From: Gillisella vitis
GTDB lineage: Bacteria; Pseudomonadota; Alphaproteobacteria; Rhizobiales; Rhizobiaceae
Assembly: GCF_001541345.2 (NCBI RefSeq)
Contig: NZ_LMVL02000001.1
Location: 806,001-870,000 of the forward strand
Direction: 5' to 3'
Length of the DNA stretch: 64,000 nt
Positions within the stretch are counted from its first letter, which is position 1. Every line of letters begins with the position of its first letter. The notes under the pieces were generated by a model that was not told the DNA's origin, ran no database searches, and worked only from the letters and a program-made list of their open reading frames with translations. Shown piece by piece: positions 37,201 through 45,754 of this stretch. The translations under genes were made by a program, and so were the position numbers.

Positions 37201-38621
37201 ATGCCAGCTATCTGTCGCTTGATATTTCCTCTCCGGCGATCTCCAGCCTTGGCGATCACCCCGAAATTCAGAAGGCCGCGAAAATCAGCCTTGTGCATGG
37301 GGCTGGCGCGCTTGCCGATGCGGCAATTGCCCAGAAGAAAATCAGCGAAATGGACCGTGTCTTCACACCGAAAATTTTCGGTCTGGCCGGTCTGATCAAG
37401 GCGCTGACGGGCAAGCCCTTCCACCGCGTCCTGCTGTTTTCCTCGGTTGCCGGTCTGTTTGGCAATCCGGGTCAGGCCGATTACGCCATGGCCAATGAAA
37501 TGCTCAACCGTTTCGCCGCCAGCCAGTCGGTGAAGGGTGTGGATGTCAGGGCGATCAATTGGGGTCCGTGGCTTGGCGGCATGGTGACGCCGGAAATCCG
37601 CGATATCTTCATGAAACGCGGCGTTCCGATCATCCCACGCGATATCGGTGGCCAGTTCTTTGCCCGGGAAACCGCCATGCCTCTGCCGGCAACCGGTGCA
37701 GTGCTGGTGGGTGGGTTGAAGCCGATCAATGCCCGCTTCGTCCCCTTTGCCGAGTTGCCACAGGCACCAAGGCGTCTGGCGCTCAGCGGCCACGACTGGA
37801 CGAAGTCCTTGCTCTTGGCCGATCATCAGATCAAGGGACGTCCTGTCGTACCCGCCGCCTTCGTGCTTGGTCTGGTTGCGGATGGATTGGAAAGCCTGCT
37901 TCCAGGCTGGACCTTCTCGGGCTTCGATCAGTTCAACGTGTTGAACGGCCTTGTCATCAACAAGGATTGGCGCGGTGATTTCGAACTGTCGCTCAGTGCT
38001 CTGCGCGCCGAGACGGAAGAAACCATCCGTCTGGATGTGATGCTGGCCGATGGGTCTGGTCGCCCACGCTACAAGGCGGATAATATCCTGCTGCGCAAGG
38101 CCGCCTTCACGCCGCCACAGCCGGGCAAAGCTCTGCCTTCGCTGGAACCCTCGACGCCTGCCAATGGCTTTTATACGGACGGCACGCTGTTCCATGGCGA
38201 GAGCCTGCAAATGCTCAAGACCTATCGGAAACTGGAGGCTGCGAGCTACCTGTTCCGCATCGCCCAGCCAGCGGCCATCCACAGTGCGGCGTTGAACGGA
38301 TTTGCTGACAGCACATTGCTGGATGCCGTCTTTGTCGATGCCGTCCTGCAAGCAGCGCTGGCCGCGACGCGGCTGGAAGCCGATAGCCCAAGCCTGCCGA
38401 TGCGGCTTGGATCGGCGACGCTGACGAGCCGCCCTGAACCAGGATCAGATTGGCTGATTGCCGCTCGCCTCAAGGCCAGCCGCGCCCAGGAACTGGATTG
38501 GGAACTGACCGGCTATGACCTTGATGGCCGCTTGCAGATGCAATTGGTGGCCACCACGGTCAAGCGTGACGAGGGACAGTCTGGCGCGCAGGGATCAAAA
38601 TCCGTCGAGGCCGTTAAATGA
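31266..38621 (+). CDS. PfaA-like multidomain lipid/polyketide synthase, KS-AT-ACPx4-KR-DH
   Basis: 2451 residues. Ketosynthase ~10-460 with Cys213 in DAACASS, the His in EAHGTGT and the His in SQIGHTKAAAG. Acyltransferase ~575-880 with Ser676 in GHSFGE. An Ala/Pro-rich linker leads to four tandem carrier domains, each with GIDSIKRVEI: Ser1249, Ser1359, Ser1463 and Ser1578. Ketoreductase ~1640-2150 with TGGARGV at 1887 and Tyr2073 in QADYAMANE. C-terminal polyketide-type dehydratase ~2170-2440 with His2187 in ADHQIKGRPVVP. This is the order of PUFA-synthase PfaA/Pfa2 proteins, with fewer carrier domains than many. GGAAGGGGCC precedes the ATG. The stop overlaps the next start (ATGA), so expression is coupled. 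The product is unknown. Confidence 0.95.
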   Translation: MDGFSQRVYDVFSPIAIVGVGALFPEAKNADEYWSNIVKGKDCLKDVPETHWKISDYYDPNPSTPDKTYARRGGFIPETAFNPVEFGLPPSQLDVTDILQILSLSVAKQTFLDAGYEHAKLNREKTGVVLGITGANSLVTPLTSRLQYPLWQKVLESRGLPKAQVDDIVETLKLAYAPWEENSFPGMLGNVVAGRIANRFDLGGINCTVDAACASSLAAMRMAIDELHSGRADMMLTGGCDAENTILMYMCFSKTPAFSKKGVISPFDENSDGTLIGEGIGMMLLKRLEDAERDGDQVYAVIKGLGSASDGKFKSIYAPRAAGQVKALQRAYQQAGISPHDVDLWEAHGTGTAVGDATEVDGLKTFLKSWDNDGSSSPIALGSVKSQIGHTKAAAGAASAIKAALALQHGVLPPTINVNRPDPKLGLDETALYLNSTARPWFRDPKTAKRRVGVSAFGFGGTNFHLVLEEAPQTAKAPKLRSVLPRPIVVAAPTVAALRKRCEELLTATGETAWPFDVSIPENHPRLGLVAADETSRRALLSEAISLLDSRPATAEWRHPKGITFRPSAFANAKLAGLFAGQGSQHPNMGRMAAVAIPALGDFVGAADTLFAKDGAQPLSQVMYPIPAFDDADRKAQEQALRRTQYAQTAIGALSAGHYRWLQNLGLKLEAVAGHSFGELTALWASGALSDADFSSLAKARGDAMAAVTGDGAGTMTAVKAGREQLESLIAATKGSVHFCNLNTPKQTVVGGAVEAIEKFEADLKAASIGFVRLNVAGAFHTPQVEGAVTAFAERIDQTAFAVPQIPVYANRNGKPYAASAADVAAQLKGQLREPVEFIKIIEQMYADGIRVFIEFGPRSTLSKMTADILGDRPHLAIALDHGQPDKADAGLIEAVVDLAVAGIALESPVGTAGLIEAPAKKGEINLNGMNYVSPSRKEAFAKALANPVVVAPKSVPTPPQPVAAKPLAAAPAPVRSEPAKPVAANVAFGVPAPSPAPSLKAASVEKPAEPLAQKQAVALTAPASRSSFAEKPMSILKNETSSEPAMALGGGDIVAELARSNGELHREYLKFEQSALQALVHNAGELSAAHVDMLCEIHEETNLTHREFMRSLPSLFLGQGELPAARVRTVEHEPARHEPVKRMIETAVAHAAPVAAARPAVTAKAFEPVVAPVQAPAAKPVSAAPPAPVPAKPVAAPVAQVSAPAAASAAPAAVVRETLLAVVSEKTGYPAEVIDLDMDLEADLGIDSIKRVEILGSLKERLPQMAELSPDRMGELRTLAQILELAGSASPALQASATPAAQHAAASIVAPTPAAFAPAVAAGAIRETLLAVVSEKTGYPADVIDLEMDLEADLGIDSIKRVEILGSLKERLPQMAELSPDRMGELRTLAQILELAGSVAPAPVAQPAAISIATPVSAATSPAVAAGAVREALLSVVSEKTGYPSDVIDLDMDLEADLGIDSIKRVEILGSLKERLPQMAELSPDRMGELRTLAQILALATEGAVADVPAAPAAAPVPASVAVPALAPTQALVPEPAGLPAGAVREALLAVVSEKTGYPTDVIDLDMDLEADLGIDSIKRVEILGALKERLPQMAELSPDRMGELRTLAQILTLAEGEASNAGEPQQKEAALASFKDGDDLIGRGVVTLLPAPLDLVTQQAFQKGAKFLLTGTDDALILALQKGLKSKGIDAVWLRFEGKVSSKAGPQLAAGKDEAELKQQFDAQGPWDGVIYVHPKTIDNALPGAESDASVLWLKRVLLLAKLSITPLTARAAQGRTVFMTLSRMDGALGYRDGSLATVASGALSGLVKTYAAEAPHIFARAVDIAPQIEDAAAADLLVQEVFDARHSITEIGLDGQGRWKPSIEAISSSDAVTVADPDELFIVTGGARGVTADCVLALASAAPRRFLLLGRSALEAEPAWAAGLETDAQLKGGALAALREGKAPVTPKLIDQTVRGVLAGREIRQLLAALEKLGSHASYLSLDISSPAISSLGDHPEIQKAAKISLVHGAGALADAAIAQKKISEMDRVFTPKIFGLAGLIKALTGKPFHRVLLFSSVAGLFGNPGQADYAMANEMLNRFAASQSVKGVDVRAINWGPWLGGMVTPEIRDIFMKRGVPIIPRDIGGQFFARETAMPLPATGAVLVGGLKPINARFVPFAELPQAPRRLALSGHDWTKSLLLADHQIKGRPVVPAAFVLGLVADGLESLLPGWTFSGFDQFNVLNGLVINKDWRGDFELSLSALRAETEETIRLDVMLADGSGRPRYKADNILLRKAAFTPPQPGKALPSLEPSTPANGFYTDGTLFHGESLQMLKTYRKLEAASYLFRIAQPAAIHSAALNGFADSTLLDAVFVDAVLQAALAATRLEADSPSLPMRLGSATLTSRPEPGSDWLIAARLKASRAQELDWELTGYDLDGRLQMQLVATTVKRDEGQSGAQGSKSVEAVK
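34911..36114 (+). repeat. Four direct DNA repeats encoding the tandem carrier domains
   Basis: Modules of ~215 bases begin near 34911, 35241, 35553 and 35898 with ~100-130 base Ala/Pro-coding spacers. Stretches around the attachment serines (for example GACTCGATCAAGCGCGTGGA) are identical in the first three copies and differ at single bases in the fourth. Such near-identity suggests recent amplification or ongoing gene conversion. Confidence 0.88.
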
Positions 38622-41600
38622 GCCGCATCGCGATCACCGCCCTGTCGCTCTGCTTTCCGGGTGCCAACGACCTGGATAGTTACTGGCGCAATCTCCTTGC
38701 AAAAAACGACTCCCGCTCGACGGGCGGGGTCAAGGACTTCCGGATCGACCCTTTCTATCTCAGGGATAGTCAGGAGGATGTCGATCAGGTTCGCTGGCTC
38801 CGCGGTGGCTTCGTCGATCTTGACGAGGTGACCAAGGAGCTTGCGGAGGAGGCTGGCAACGGCCTCGATCTGCCCTGGCAATTGGCCCGACGCGTCGCCG
38901 AAGAGGCTTTGCAGACCAGCAGGCTTGGTGAGCGGGTGGATCTTGGCCGGGTTGGTATGGTGCTTGGTAATTATACCTTCCCGACCTTTGCCTCGAACAA
39001 TGCCGTTGTCCCGGTTTGGGAGCGGGAAATAGCCGCAGGGCTGGAAGACGGTCTCGGGCTTTCGCCCGGGATGTTGTTGGACACGTCCTTGACGGCACCG
39101 CCCGCCGAACATGGTGTGCTCAGCGCCGACGGCATCTATGCCGTAACACGAGGCTTGAGCCTCGGTGGCCCAAGCTTCAGCCTTGACGCCGCCTGTTCTT
39201 CTTCCCTCTACGCTATCGAACTTGCGTCTAGTTATCTGCGAAGCGGACATGCGGATGCCATGCTGGCGGGCGGTGTTTGCCTGCCGGATCCCTGGCTGAT
39301 CCATGTCTCCTTCGGCGATCTCGGTGCTTTTCCCAACAATGGCGTCAGCCAACCCTTCGACAGTACGTCGGATGGCATCGTAACGGGTCAGGGTGCCAGC
39401 GTTGTTGTGCTGCGGCGGCTTGAAGATGCGTTGCGCGACAATGACGTGATCCTGGCGGTCATTGAAAGCGTCGGCCTCTCCAATGACGGCACTGGCCAGC
39501 ATATGCTGGTTCCCAATGCCGATGGTCAGCGGTTGGCCTATCAGCGCGCCTATGCCCGCACCGGCGTGCAGCCTGAAGAGATCGATTACGTCGAATGCCA
39601 TGCCACCGGCACGCCGCTTGGCGACCGTACAGAACTGACATCGCTGCAACGCTTTTTCGGTGCGGATAAACAGCATTTCCCGCTGATCGGTTCGGTCAAG
39701 GCCAATGTCGGCCACCTTCTGACTGTGGCGGGCATGAGCAGTTTGGCCAAGGTTATTCTTGCCATGCAGGAAGGCACCATTCCGGCCACGCCCGGCATTG
39801 GAAAATTGCAAAAGAGCATGGACGCGCCGGGCATGGAGCAGCGGCTGGTTGTCGAAAATCAGAGCTGGCCGACGCCTGCCGGAAAACGTCACGCGGCCAT
39901 TTCCGCCTTCGGCTTTGGCGGTACCAATGCGCATATGATAGTCTCCGATGACCGCACGATTTCAGGGGAACGGACGCAAGGAGATAGTCGCGCGGCAAAG
40001 ACGCTCCAACCACCGCCGCTGGAAATCCGAGGCATGGCCGCCCATTACGGCAATGCCGCCAGTCTCCAGGCCTTTGAAGCGGCGTCCTTTGGCGGCGAAC
40101 CTGTCTGGGCGGAACCGTCCAGCCGCCGCTGGCGCGGCGCTACGGTTAATGCCGATACGCCGCCTCAAGCTGCGATCAACGCCTATGATATCGACTTCCT
40201 GCGCAATCGTATCCCGCCTGCGGAAACCGAAGCCTTCAACGCTCAGCAAGGACTGGTGCTGAAGGTAGCCAATGAGGCGCTGTCCGATGCTGGCTACGGC
40301 CATATCGGCGAAAAGCGCTCCGCCCGCCCTGTGGCTGTACTGGTGGTGCTGGAACTGGATTTGAGCGCTCACTTGCGGCGGGGCCGCACGCTGGTGCCGG
40401 ATTGGATCGACCAAGCGCTGGCGGGCCAAGGTCTTCACCTCAGTGAGGAGGAGCGCCAAGGCCTGATCGAGGCGTGCAAACGCGCTGTTCTGGGGCCACT
40501 GCGCTCCACGGAAATCACCAGTTATATCGGCAATATCTGTGCTAGCCGCATTGCCTCGCAGTGGAATTTCACAGGACCGGTCTTCACGCTTTCGGCTGGA
40601 ATGCTGGGCGTTGCCTATGCCATGGAACAGGCCGGGTTGATGATTGCCGATGACAAGGCGGAAGCGGCGCTGATCGTCGCTGTTGATCTCAATGCCGGGC
40701 TCGAAGCCTATGCGCTGGAACAGGCGGGTATCCCTGGCGCGAACGCGCAAGCCGCAAAATCCCAAGCTTCTAAATCTTTGGGTGATGGTGCAGGCGCGAT
40801 CCTGCTGGCGCCCGCCGGTCTGGGGGCGAGTGCTGCGCCCTATGCGGTTCTTGATCACATCTCTATCCGTCATATGGGCAAAGGTGAGGACAGTGCCATT
40901 GCAGTTGCGCTAGCGACCATTGCCGATGGATACAGCCTTGATCTGATGGATATGGCCGGACAGGTCGGCGGCAATGGTTCGGAACTGGCGGCGGTTGCCG
41001 CCCATGCTCCCGGCGCCGTTGTCTGCGGCGTTGAACATTTGAGCGGTCATTGCAAGGTTGCCCAACCGATGGCCGCCTTGATCCGGGGAGCGCTATGCCT
41101 GTCGGGCCGCTATCTTCCGGCCACGCCACCGGCCTGGCTGAATGCGGAGGTGAACCAGCCTTTGGCGGTCGCCATCGAACAGGCCGGGCTTGGGCTTCTG
41201 GCCGAAAGCGTGCCGTGGGTGCGCCAGGAGCGGAGCCGTCCGCTTGCGGCGGGCGTGGGGGCTGCTGGACCGTTCGGCAGTTATGCTGCCTTCCGTCTCA
41301 GCGAAGCGGTGGTGGAAACCCTGCGCCAGCCGGAGGCGGATTATCCGCCCTTCCTACCGGTCGCAGCCGAGAGCCGAGAAGCCCTTGTGGGTGTTCTGGG
41401 GACTGTCATCGCGGCGCTTGAACAGGGAACAGCCTGGCAGGCATTGCAAACCGAAGCCTTGGCCAATCTTCGTGAAAGGCCCAGTGCACGGGTGTTGGTC
41501 CTGTCTGGTCGAGATCCGGTGCAATTGCTGACGGAGGCCCGTCAGGCGCAGAAATTCCTGGGTGAAGGCCAAGGGGTGGAGTTCCAGACACCAGCGGGCA

Positions 41601-44600
41601 GCTATTTTACCGACCGGCCCCAGGGCGCAGAGGGCAAGATCGCCTTCATGTATCCCGGCGGCTTCAACAGCTATCCGCATTTGGGACGCACATTGTTGCG
41701 CCGTTACCCGGACAGCCTGCGCGCTTTCGAGCAATTCGTTGATGATCCGGCGGCAACCCTCTGCCATGACCAGCTCTATCCGCGCAACAAGCCCGGGCAG
41801 GACGCGACTGTGCGGTTGATGCAGACCGAAGCCGGGATGCAGCAGGACATCGCGGCGATGATGAAAACCGGCGTCGGTTTCGCCCTGATGTATACCGCCT
41901 TGCTGCGGGACCAGTTCGGTGTGCAGGCCCATGGTGCGATCGGCTATTCCATGGGCGAAGTCAGCATGTTGTTTGCCAATGGCATCTGGCCGATAGACCA
42001 GCATGGCTTGCGCAACGACCTGCCACTGTTCGAGACCTCGATTGGCGGCCCCCGTCAGGCGGTGCGCGACACATTCGATATTGGGCCTGAGGTCCGCGAC
42101 AATCAGGTCTGGTCGAGCTATGTGCTGCTTGCTCCGGTGGAGACGGTCCGCGACGCGATCGCCACTCGTTCCGATGTGTTCATCACCCATGTGAATGGCC
42201 CCAAGGAAGTGGTGATTGCCGGTCTGCCCGCAGCCGTGACGGCGGTGGTCAAGCAATTGGATGGCTATTCCGCCTATCGCAGCCCGGTCTCGCATGTCCT
42301 GCATGTGCCTTTGCTGCAAAGGGTGGCGCATCAGATTTCCGCCCTGCACGATCATCCAACCACCGCACCACCGGACAATCTGCATCTTTATACCACCTCG
42401 ACCTATGGGCGGATGACGGATTTCAGCCGTGAAGGCCTGTCGCGGACCATTACCGATGTCATGTGTTCCGAGGTGGATTTCGTGCGGCTGGTCGATACGG
42501 CCTATGATGACGGCTACCGGATCTTCATCGAATGTGGTCCTTCCGCCACATGCAGTCGCTGGGTGAATTCGTGCCTCACAGGCCGGGATTATCTGTCGAT
42601 CAATCTTAACCAGCGTGGCGCTGACGATGGGCGCAGCCTGCTTGCGGCTCTTGCCCGGCTGGTTTCTCACGGCGTCAACGTCGATCTGTCCAGCCTGGTA
42701 CCCGTGGCGAAGGCCGAACGCTCTAAAACCGTCATCAGCCTGCAACCGGGCGGTGCCGCTCTGCGCGCAACTGCTAGTGAAACGATCAGGCCGCTGGAAC
42801 CGAAACCCGCTGTGGCGCTGCCATTCACGCCCAGCACTGTCGCAAGGTCTGTTGCTTGGGGACCGACGGCAGCCTTCATCCTCGAAGGCACCAGCTTTGT
42901 CCACGAATTACTGGACGACGACACCCAGGACGAAATCCAGCCGGACTATCAGCCAGCAAGACCAAGTCCCGGTCTTCCATCTCTTTCCCCGAAACATGTC
43001 GAAGCGGATCAACCAGTCATGGCCAAGAATATTACCATCAGCCAGGATAAGTCTCAGCGGATCGCCCAGGCTGTCGAAGCCTTTTTGCAGCGCCAGCGCC
43101 TCGGCCATCAAACGTTCCTGCAAACCCAGTCCGACCTCGTGCAGCTTTGGCGCGAGCATGCCGGAAATGGGTCACAGGGAAATGCATCACATGGGGTAAG
43201 GCCGGGTCAGCGTAGTCTGCCCCAACCGGCAACCATCGATGCCGAACCAGCCGTGCTGGAGATCGAGCGGCCTCAGCCCGCAGCCGTAGCGCCTGTAGCA
43301 GCACCAGCACCTGCACCTGTTGCCGTGGCCTCCGTGCTGCCCACCAGCGCCCGTGAAAAGCAGGAGAAGGGCTGGTTTCTGGACGAACAGGATCTGTTGA
43401 CCTTTGCCAGCGGCAAGGTTGCCGATGCCTTGGGCGCGCAATTTGCGCCCATCGATGATTATCCGGTCCGGGTTCGTCTGCCAGCGCCGCCCTATTTCTT
43501 CGTGTCGCGCGTCACCAAGGTCGATGCCAAGTTCGGGGAATACAGGCCTTGCTCGCTGACAACAGAATATGATGTTCCAGCCGACGCCTGGTATCTGATC
43601 GACGGCCAGATGCCTCCAGGCATCGCGGTGGAATCCGGCCAGTCGGATTTGCTGCTGGTCGCGTTGCTGGGCATTGATTTCAAGAACAAGGGTGTCCGCA
43701 AATACCGGCTTCTGGATGGGCGGTTGAGCTTTTACGGTCGTCTGCCGCAGGCAGGCAGCACGCTGCGCTTCGACATCACCATTGATCGGTTCGTCTGGCA
43801 GGGCGATGGCCTGCTGTTCTTCTTCCGCTATGACGGCTATGTCGATGGTGAGCTGGCGCTGCAATTGCACAGTGGTTGCGCCGGTTTCTTCACCGAGGAC
43901 GAACTGAATGCCGGTGGCGGCGTGGTCATCAAGCAGCCGCCCGCAGCCCCGCTCACTCTGGTGAAGCCCCTTCTGCCACGGGTGCGCGACACGCTGGAAA
44001 AATCCGATCTGGTAGCGCTGTCCGAGGGCCGGATCGGCGAGATTTTCGGCCCCGGTTCACAGCATCCGGAAAGCGGCAGCTCCATTCGCCTGCCGCCCGA
44101 AATGTTGTTGATGATTGACCGCGTCACAGATATCGGCTCCTGGCAGGGCGAACACTATGTCATGGAGGCCGAAAAGAGCTTTGACGCCGATGGCTGGTAT
44201 TATACCTCGCATTTCGTCGATGATCCGGTCCTGCCGGGGTCGCTGATCGCCGAAGGCGCAACCCAGCTTCTCAAGGTCTATCTGATTGCCAATGGCATGC
44301 ATCAATGCTTTGCCGATGGGGTGTTTGAGCCGGTCACTCACCGGGAAATGCAGATCACGGTCCGTGGCCAGATCACTCCTGACGTGAAAAAGGTCCATTA
44401 CAAGCTGTTCATTCAGGAAAGCGCCTTGCTGCCGCGCCCCTATGTGATTGCCGATGTGCTGATCTATGACGAGCATGGCAAGCCGCTGGTGCGCGTGTCC
44501 AATCTGGGCTTGCAGGTGATTGAAAAGCCTGGCGTCTCGGTCGAGCCGCGCTTTGGCGATCCGACCTGGTTCAGCGGACGCAAAACCAAGAGCGGTGACA

Positions 44601-45739
44601 AGGTCGTGCTCAATGAAATGAGCATGCACCACGCCGCCAAGGGCGAATTGCGCATCGGTCTTGGCCCGGAATTCAACATTTACGGCGAGGAATTGCGCGC
44701 CCCGCATATTCCCAACGGCTGCTTCCAGTTTGTTGATCGCTGCCTGGAAACCACAGGCACGCGCGGCCAGCTGGTCCCCGGTGCCGTGATGGATACCGAA
44801 TATGATGCGGCTGCCGACAGCTGGTATTTCCAGGAAAACAGCCATCCGCATATCCCGAATTTCGTGGTGCTGGAATCGGCGCTTCAGGCGGCCATTCTCA
44901 ATGGCTATGCGCTGGGGCCAACCCTGAAATATCCCGATAAGGAATATTCGATCCGCAATCTGGATGGCACGGCGGTCTATCTTTCCGACCCGGATGTGCG
45001 CGGCACGACGATCCGCCACAGTCAGAAACTGCTCAGCAATGCCATGGTGACGGATTCGATCCTGCAAAACTTCGACTTCAACCTGAAGGTTGATGGTCAG
45101 CCGTTCTATCAGGGCCAGTCTTCTTTCGGCTACTTCACCAAGCGGGCGCTGGAAAACCAGCTTGGCCTTGACCAGGGCAAGCTCAGCAAGTTCTGGTTGG
45201 AGGAAAACAGTGCAAAAGCTGAGGACATCGACCTTCTGAGCCCGGCCTCCGCCCATCTGTTTGCCGGCACAGCGGACAAGCCCCATTGGCGGCTGCCGCC
45301 CGGCCATCGGTTCCGGCTGCTGCATCAGGCCAGCCTGGTGCGCGAGGGTGGCAAATTTGGCCTCGGCTACGTCAAGGGCGAGCGGACGATTGATGCGGGC
45401 GAATGGTATTTCACCAACCATTTCCACCGCGATCCGGTCATGCCGGGCTCGCTTGGATTGGAGGCCATTCTGCAAGCCATGCAGCTCTTTGCCATCCGCA
45501 CCGGTCTGGACGCGGGGATTGCCAATCCACGCTTCGGCATCGCGGTCGGCGTGCCGGTCAACTGGCGCTATCGCGGCCAGCTGCTGCGCACTGACAAGCG
45601 CATGGGTCTCGAAGTGCATATCAAGGAAATCCGCCAGGAAGGCGAAGGTCTGGTGGTGATTGCCGATACCGATTTGTTCAATGACCGGCTGCGTATCTAT
45701 GAAGCGCTGTCGATGAGCATTTCCATCAAACCGGCTTAA
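38618..45739 (+). CDS. PfaC-like multidomain synthase, KS-CLF-AT-DH-DH
   Basis: 2373 residues. Ketosynthase ~1-450 with Cys193 in DAACSSS, plus ECHATGTPLGD and ANVGHLLT histidines. A second ketosynthase-like domain (~460-930) reads LSAGMLGVAYA at the active-site position, with no cysteine (Met662 aligned), so it is a chain-length-factor type. An acyltransferase (~1000-1330) has Ser1111 in GYSMGE. After an Ala/Pro linker come two double hot-dog dehydratase units (~1590-2000 and ~2010-2373), with FabA-like active-site His1865 (SHFVDDPVLPGS) and His2268 (NHFHRDPVMPGS). This matches myxobacterial Pfa3 but lacks its terminal acyltransferase (AGPAT). Its ATG overlaps the previous stop. Four hot dogs suggest two dehydration and isomerisation specificities. 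Confidence 0.93.
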   Translation: MSRIAITALSLCFPGANDLDSYWRNLLAKNDSRSTGGVKDFRIDPFYLRDSQEDVDQVRWLRGGFVDLDEVTKELAEEAGNGLDLPWQLARRVAEEALQTSRLGERVDLGRVGMVLGNYTFPTFASNNAVVPVWEREIAAGLEDGLGLSPGMLLDTSLTAPPAEHGVLSADGIYAVTRGLSLGGPSFSLDAACSSSLYAIELASSYLRSGHADAMLAGGVCLPDPWLIHVSFGDLGAFPNNGVSQPFDSTSDGIVTGQGASVVVLRRLEDALRDNDVILAVIESVGLSNDGTGQHMLVPNADGQRLAYQRAYARTGVQPEEIDYVECHATGTPLGDRTELTSLQRFFGADKQHFPLIGSVKANVGHLLTVAGMSSLAKVILAMQEGTIPATPGIGKLQKSMDAPGMEQRLVVENQSWPTPAGKRHAAISAFGFGGTNAHMIVSDDRTISGERTQGDSRAAKTLQPPPLEIRGMAAHYGNAASLQAFEAASFGGEPVWAEPSSRRWRGATVNADTPPQAAINAYDIDFLRNRIPPAETEAFNAQQGLVLKVANEALSDAGYGHIGEKRSARPVAVLVVLELDLSAHLRRGRTLVPDWIDQALAGQGLHLSEEERQGLIEACKRAVLGPLRSTEITSYIGNICASRIASQWNFTGPVFTLSAGMLGVAYAMEQAGLMIADDKAEAALIVAVDLNAGLEAYALEQAGIPGANAQAAKSQASKSLGDGAGAILLAPAGLGASAAPYAVLDHISIRHMGKGEDSAIAVALATIADGYSLDLMDMAGQVGGNGSELAAVAAHAPGAVVCGVEHLSGHCKVAQPMAALIRGALCLSGRYLPATPPAWLNAEVNQPLAVAIEQAGLGLLAESVPWVRQERSRPLAAGVGAAGPFGSYAAFRLSEAVVETLRQPEADYPPFLPVAAESREALVGVLGTVIAALEQGTAWQALQTEALANLRERPSARVLVLSGRDPVQLLTEARQAQKFLGEGQGVEFQTPAGSYFTDRPQGAEGKIAFMYPGGFNSYPHLGRTLLRRYPDSLRAFEQFVDDPAATLCHDQLYPRNKPGQDATVRLMQTEAGMQQDIAAMMKTGVGFALMYTALLRDQFGVQAHGAIGYSMGEVSMLFANGIWPIDQHGLRNDLPLFETSIGGPRQAVRDTFDIGPEVRDNQVWSSYVLLAPVETVRDAIATRSDVFITHVNGPKEVVIAGLPAAVTAVVKQLDGYSAYRSPVSHVLHVPLLQRVAHQISALHDHPTTAPPDNLHLYTTSTYGRMTDFSREGLSRTITDVMCSEVDFVRLVDTAYDDGYRIFIECGPSATCSRWVNSCLTGRDYLSINLNQRGADDGRSLLAALARLVSHGVNVDLSSLVPVAKAERSKTVISLQPGGAALRATASETIRPLEPKPAVALPFTPSTVARSVAWGPTAAFILEGTSFVHELLDDDTQDEIQPDYQPARPSPGLPSLSPKHVEADQPVMAKNITISQDKSQRIAQAVEAFLQRQRLGHQTFLQTQSDLVQLWREHAGNGSQGNASHGVRPGQRSLPQPATIDAEPAVLEIERPQPAAVAPVAAPAPAPVAVASVLPTSAREKQEKGWFLDEQDLLTFASGKVADALGAQFAPIDDYPVRVRLPAPPYFFVSRVTKVDAKFGEYRPCSLTTEYDVPADAWYLIDGQMPPGIAVESGQSDLLLVALLGIDFKNKGVRKYRLLDGRLSFYGRLPQAGSTLRFDITIDRFVWQGDGLLFFFRYDGYVDGELALQLHSGCAGFFTEDELNAGGGVVIKQPPAAPLTLVKPLLPRVRDTLEKSDLVALSEGRIGEIFGPGSQHPESGSSIRLPPEMLLMIDRVTDIGSWQGEHYVMEAEKSFDADGWYYTSHFVDDPVLPGSLIAEGATQLLKVYLIANGMHQCFADGVFEPVTHREMQITVRGQITPDVKKVHYKLFIQESALLPRPYVIADVLIYDEHGKPLVRVSNLGLQVIEKPGVSVEPRFGDPTWFSGRKTKSGDKVVLNEMSMHHAAKGELRIGLGPEFNIYGEELRAPHIPNGCFQFVDRCLETTGTRGQLVPGAVMDTEYDAAADSWYFQENSHPHIPNFVVLESALQAAILNGYALGPTLKYPDKEYSIRNLDGTAVYLSDPDVRGTTIRHSQKLLSNAMVTDSILQNFDFNLKVDGQPFYQGQSSFGYFTKRALENQLGLDQGKLSKFWLEENSAKAEDIDLLSPASAHLFAGTADKPHWRLPPGHRFRLLHQASLVREGGKFGLGYVKGERTIDAGEWYFTNHFHRDPVMPGSLGLEAILQAMQLFAIRTGLDAGIANPRFGIAVGVPVNWRYRGQLLRTDKRMGLEVHIKEIRQEGEGLVVIADTDLFNDRLRIYEALSMSISIKPA

Positions 45740-45754
45740 GCCAAGGAGGATATC

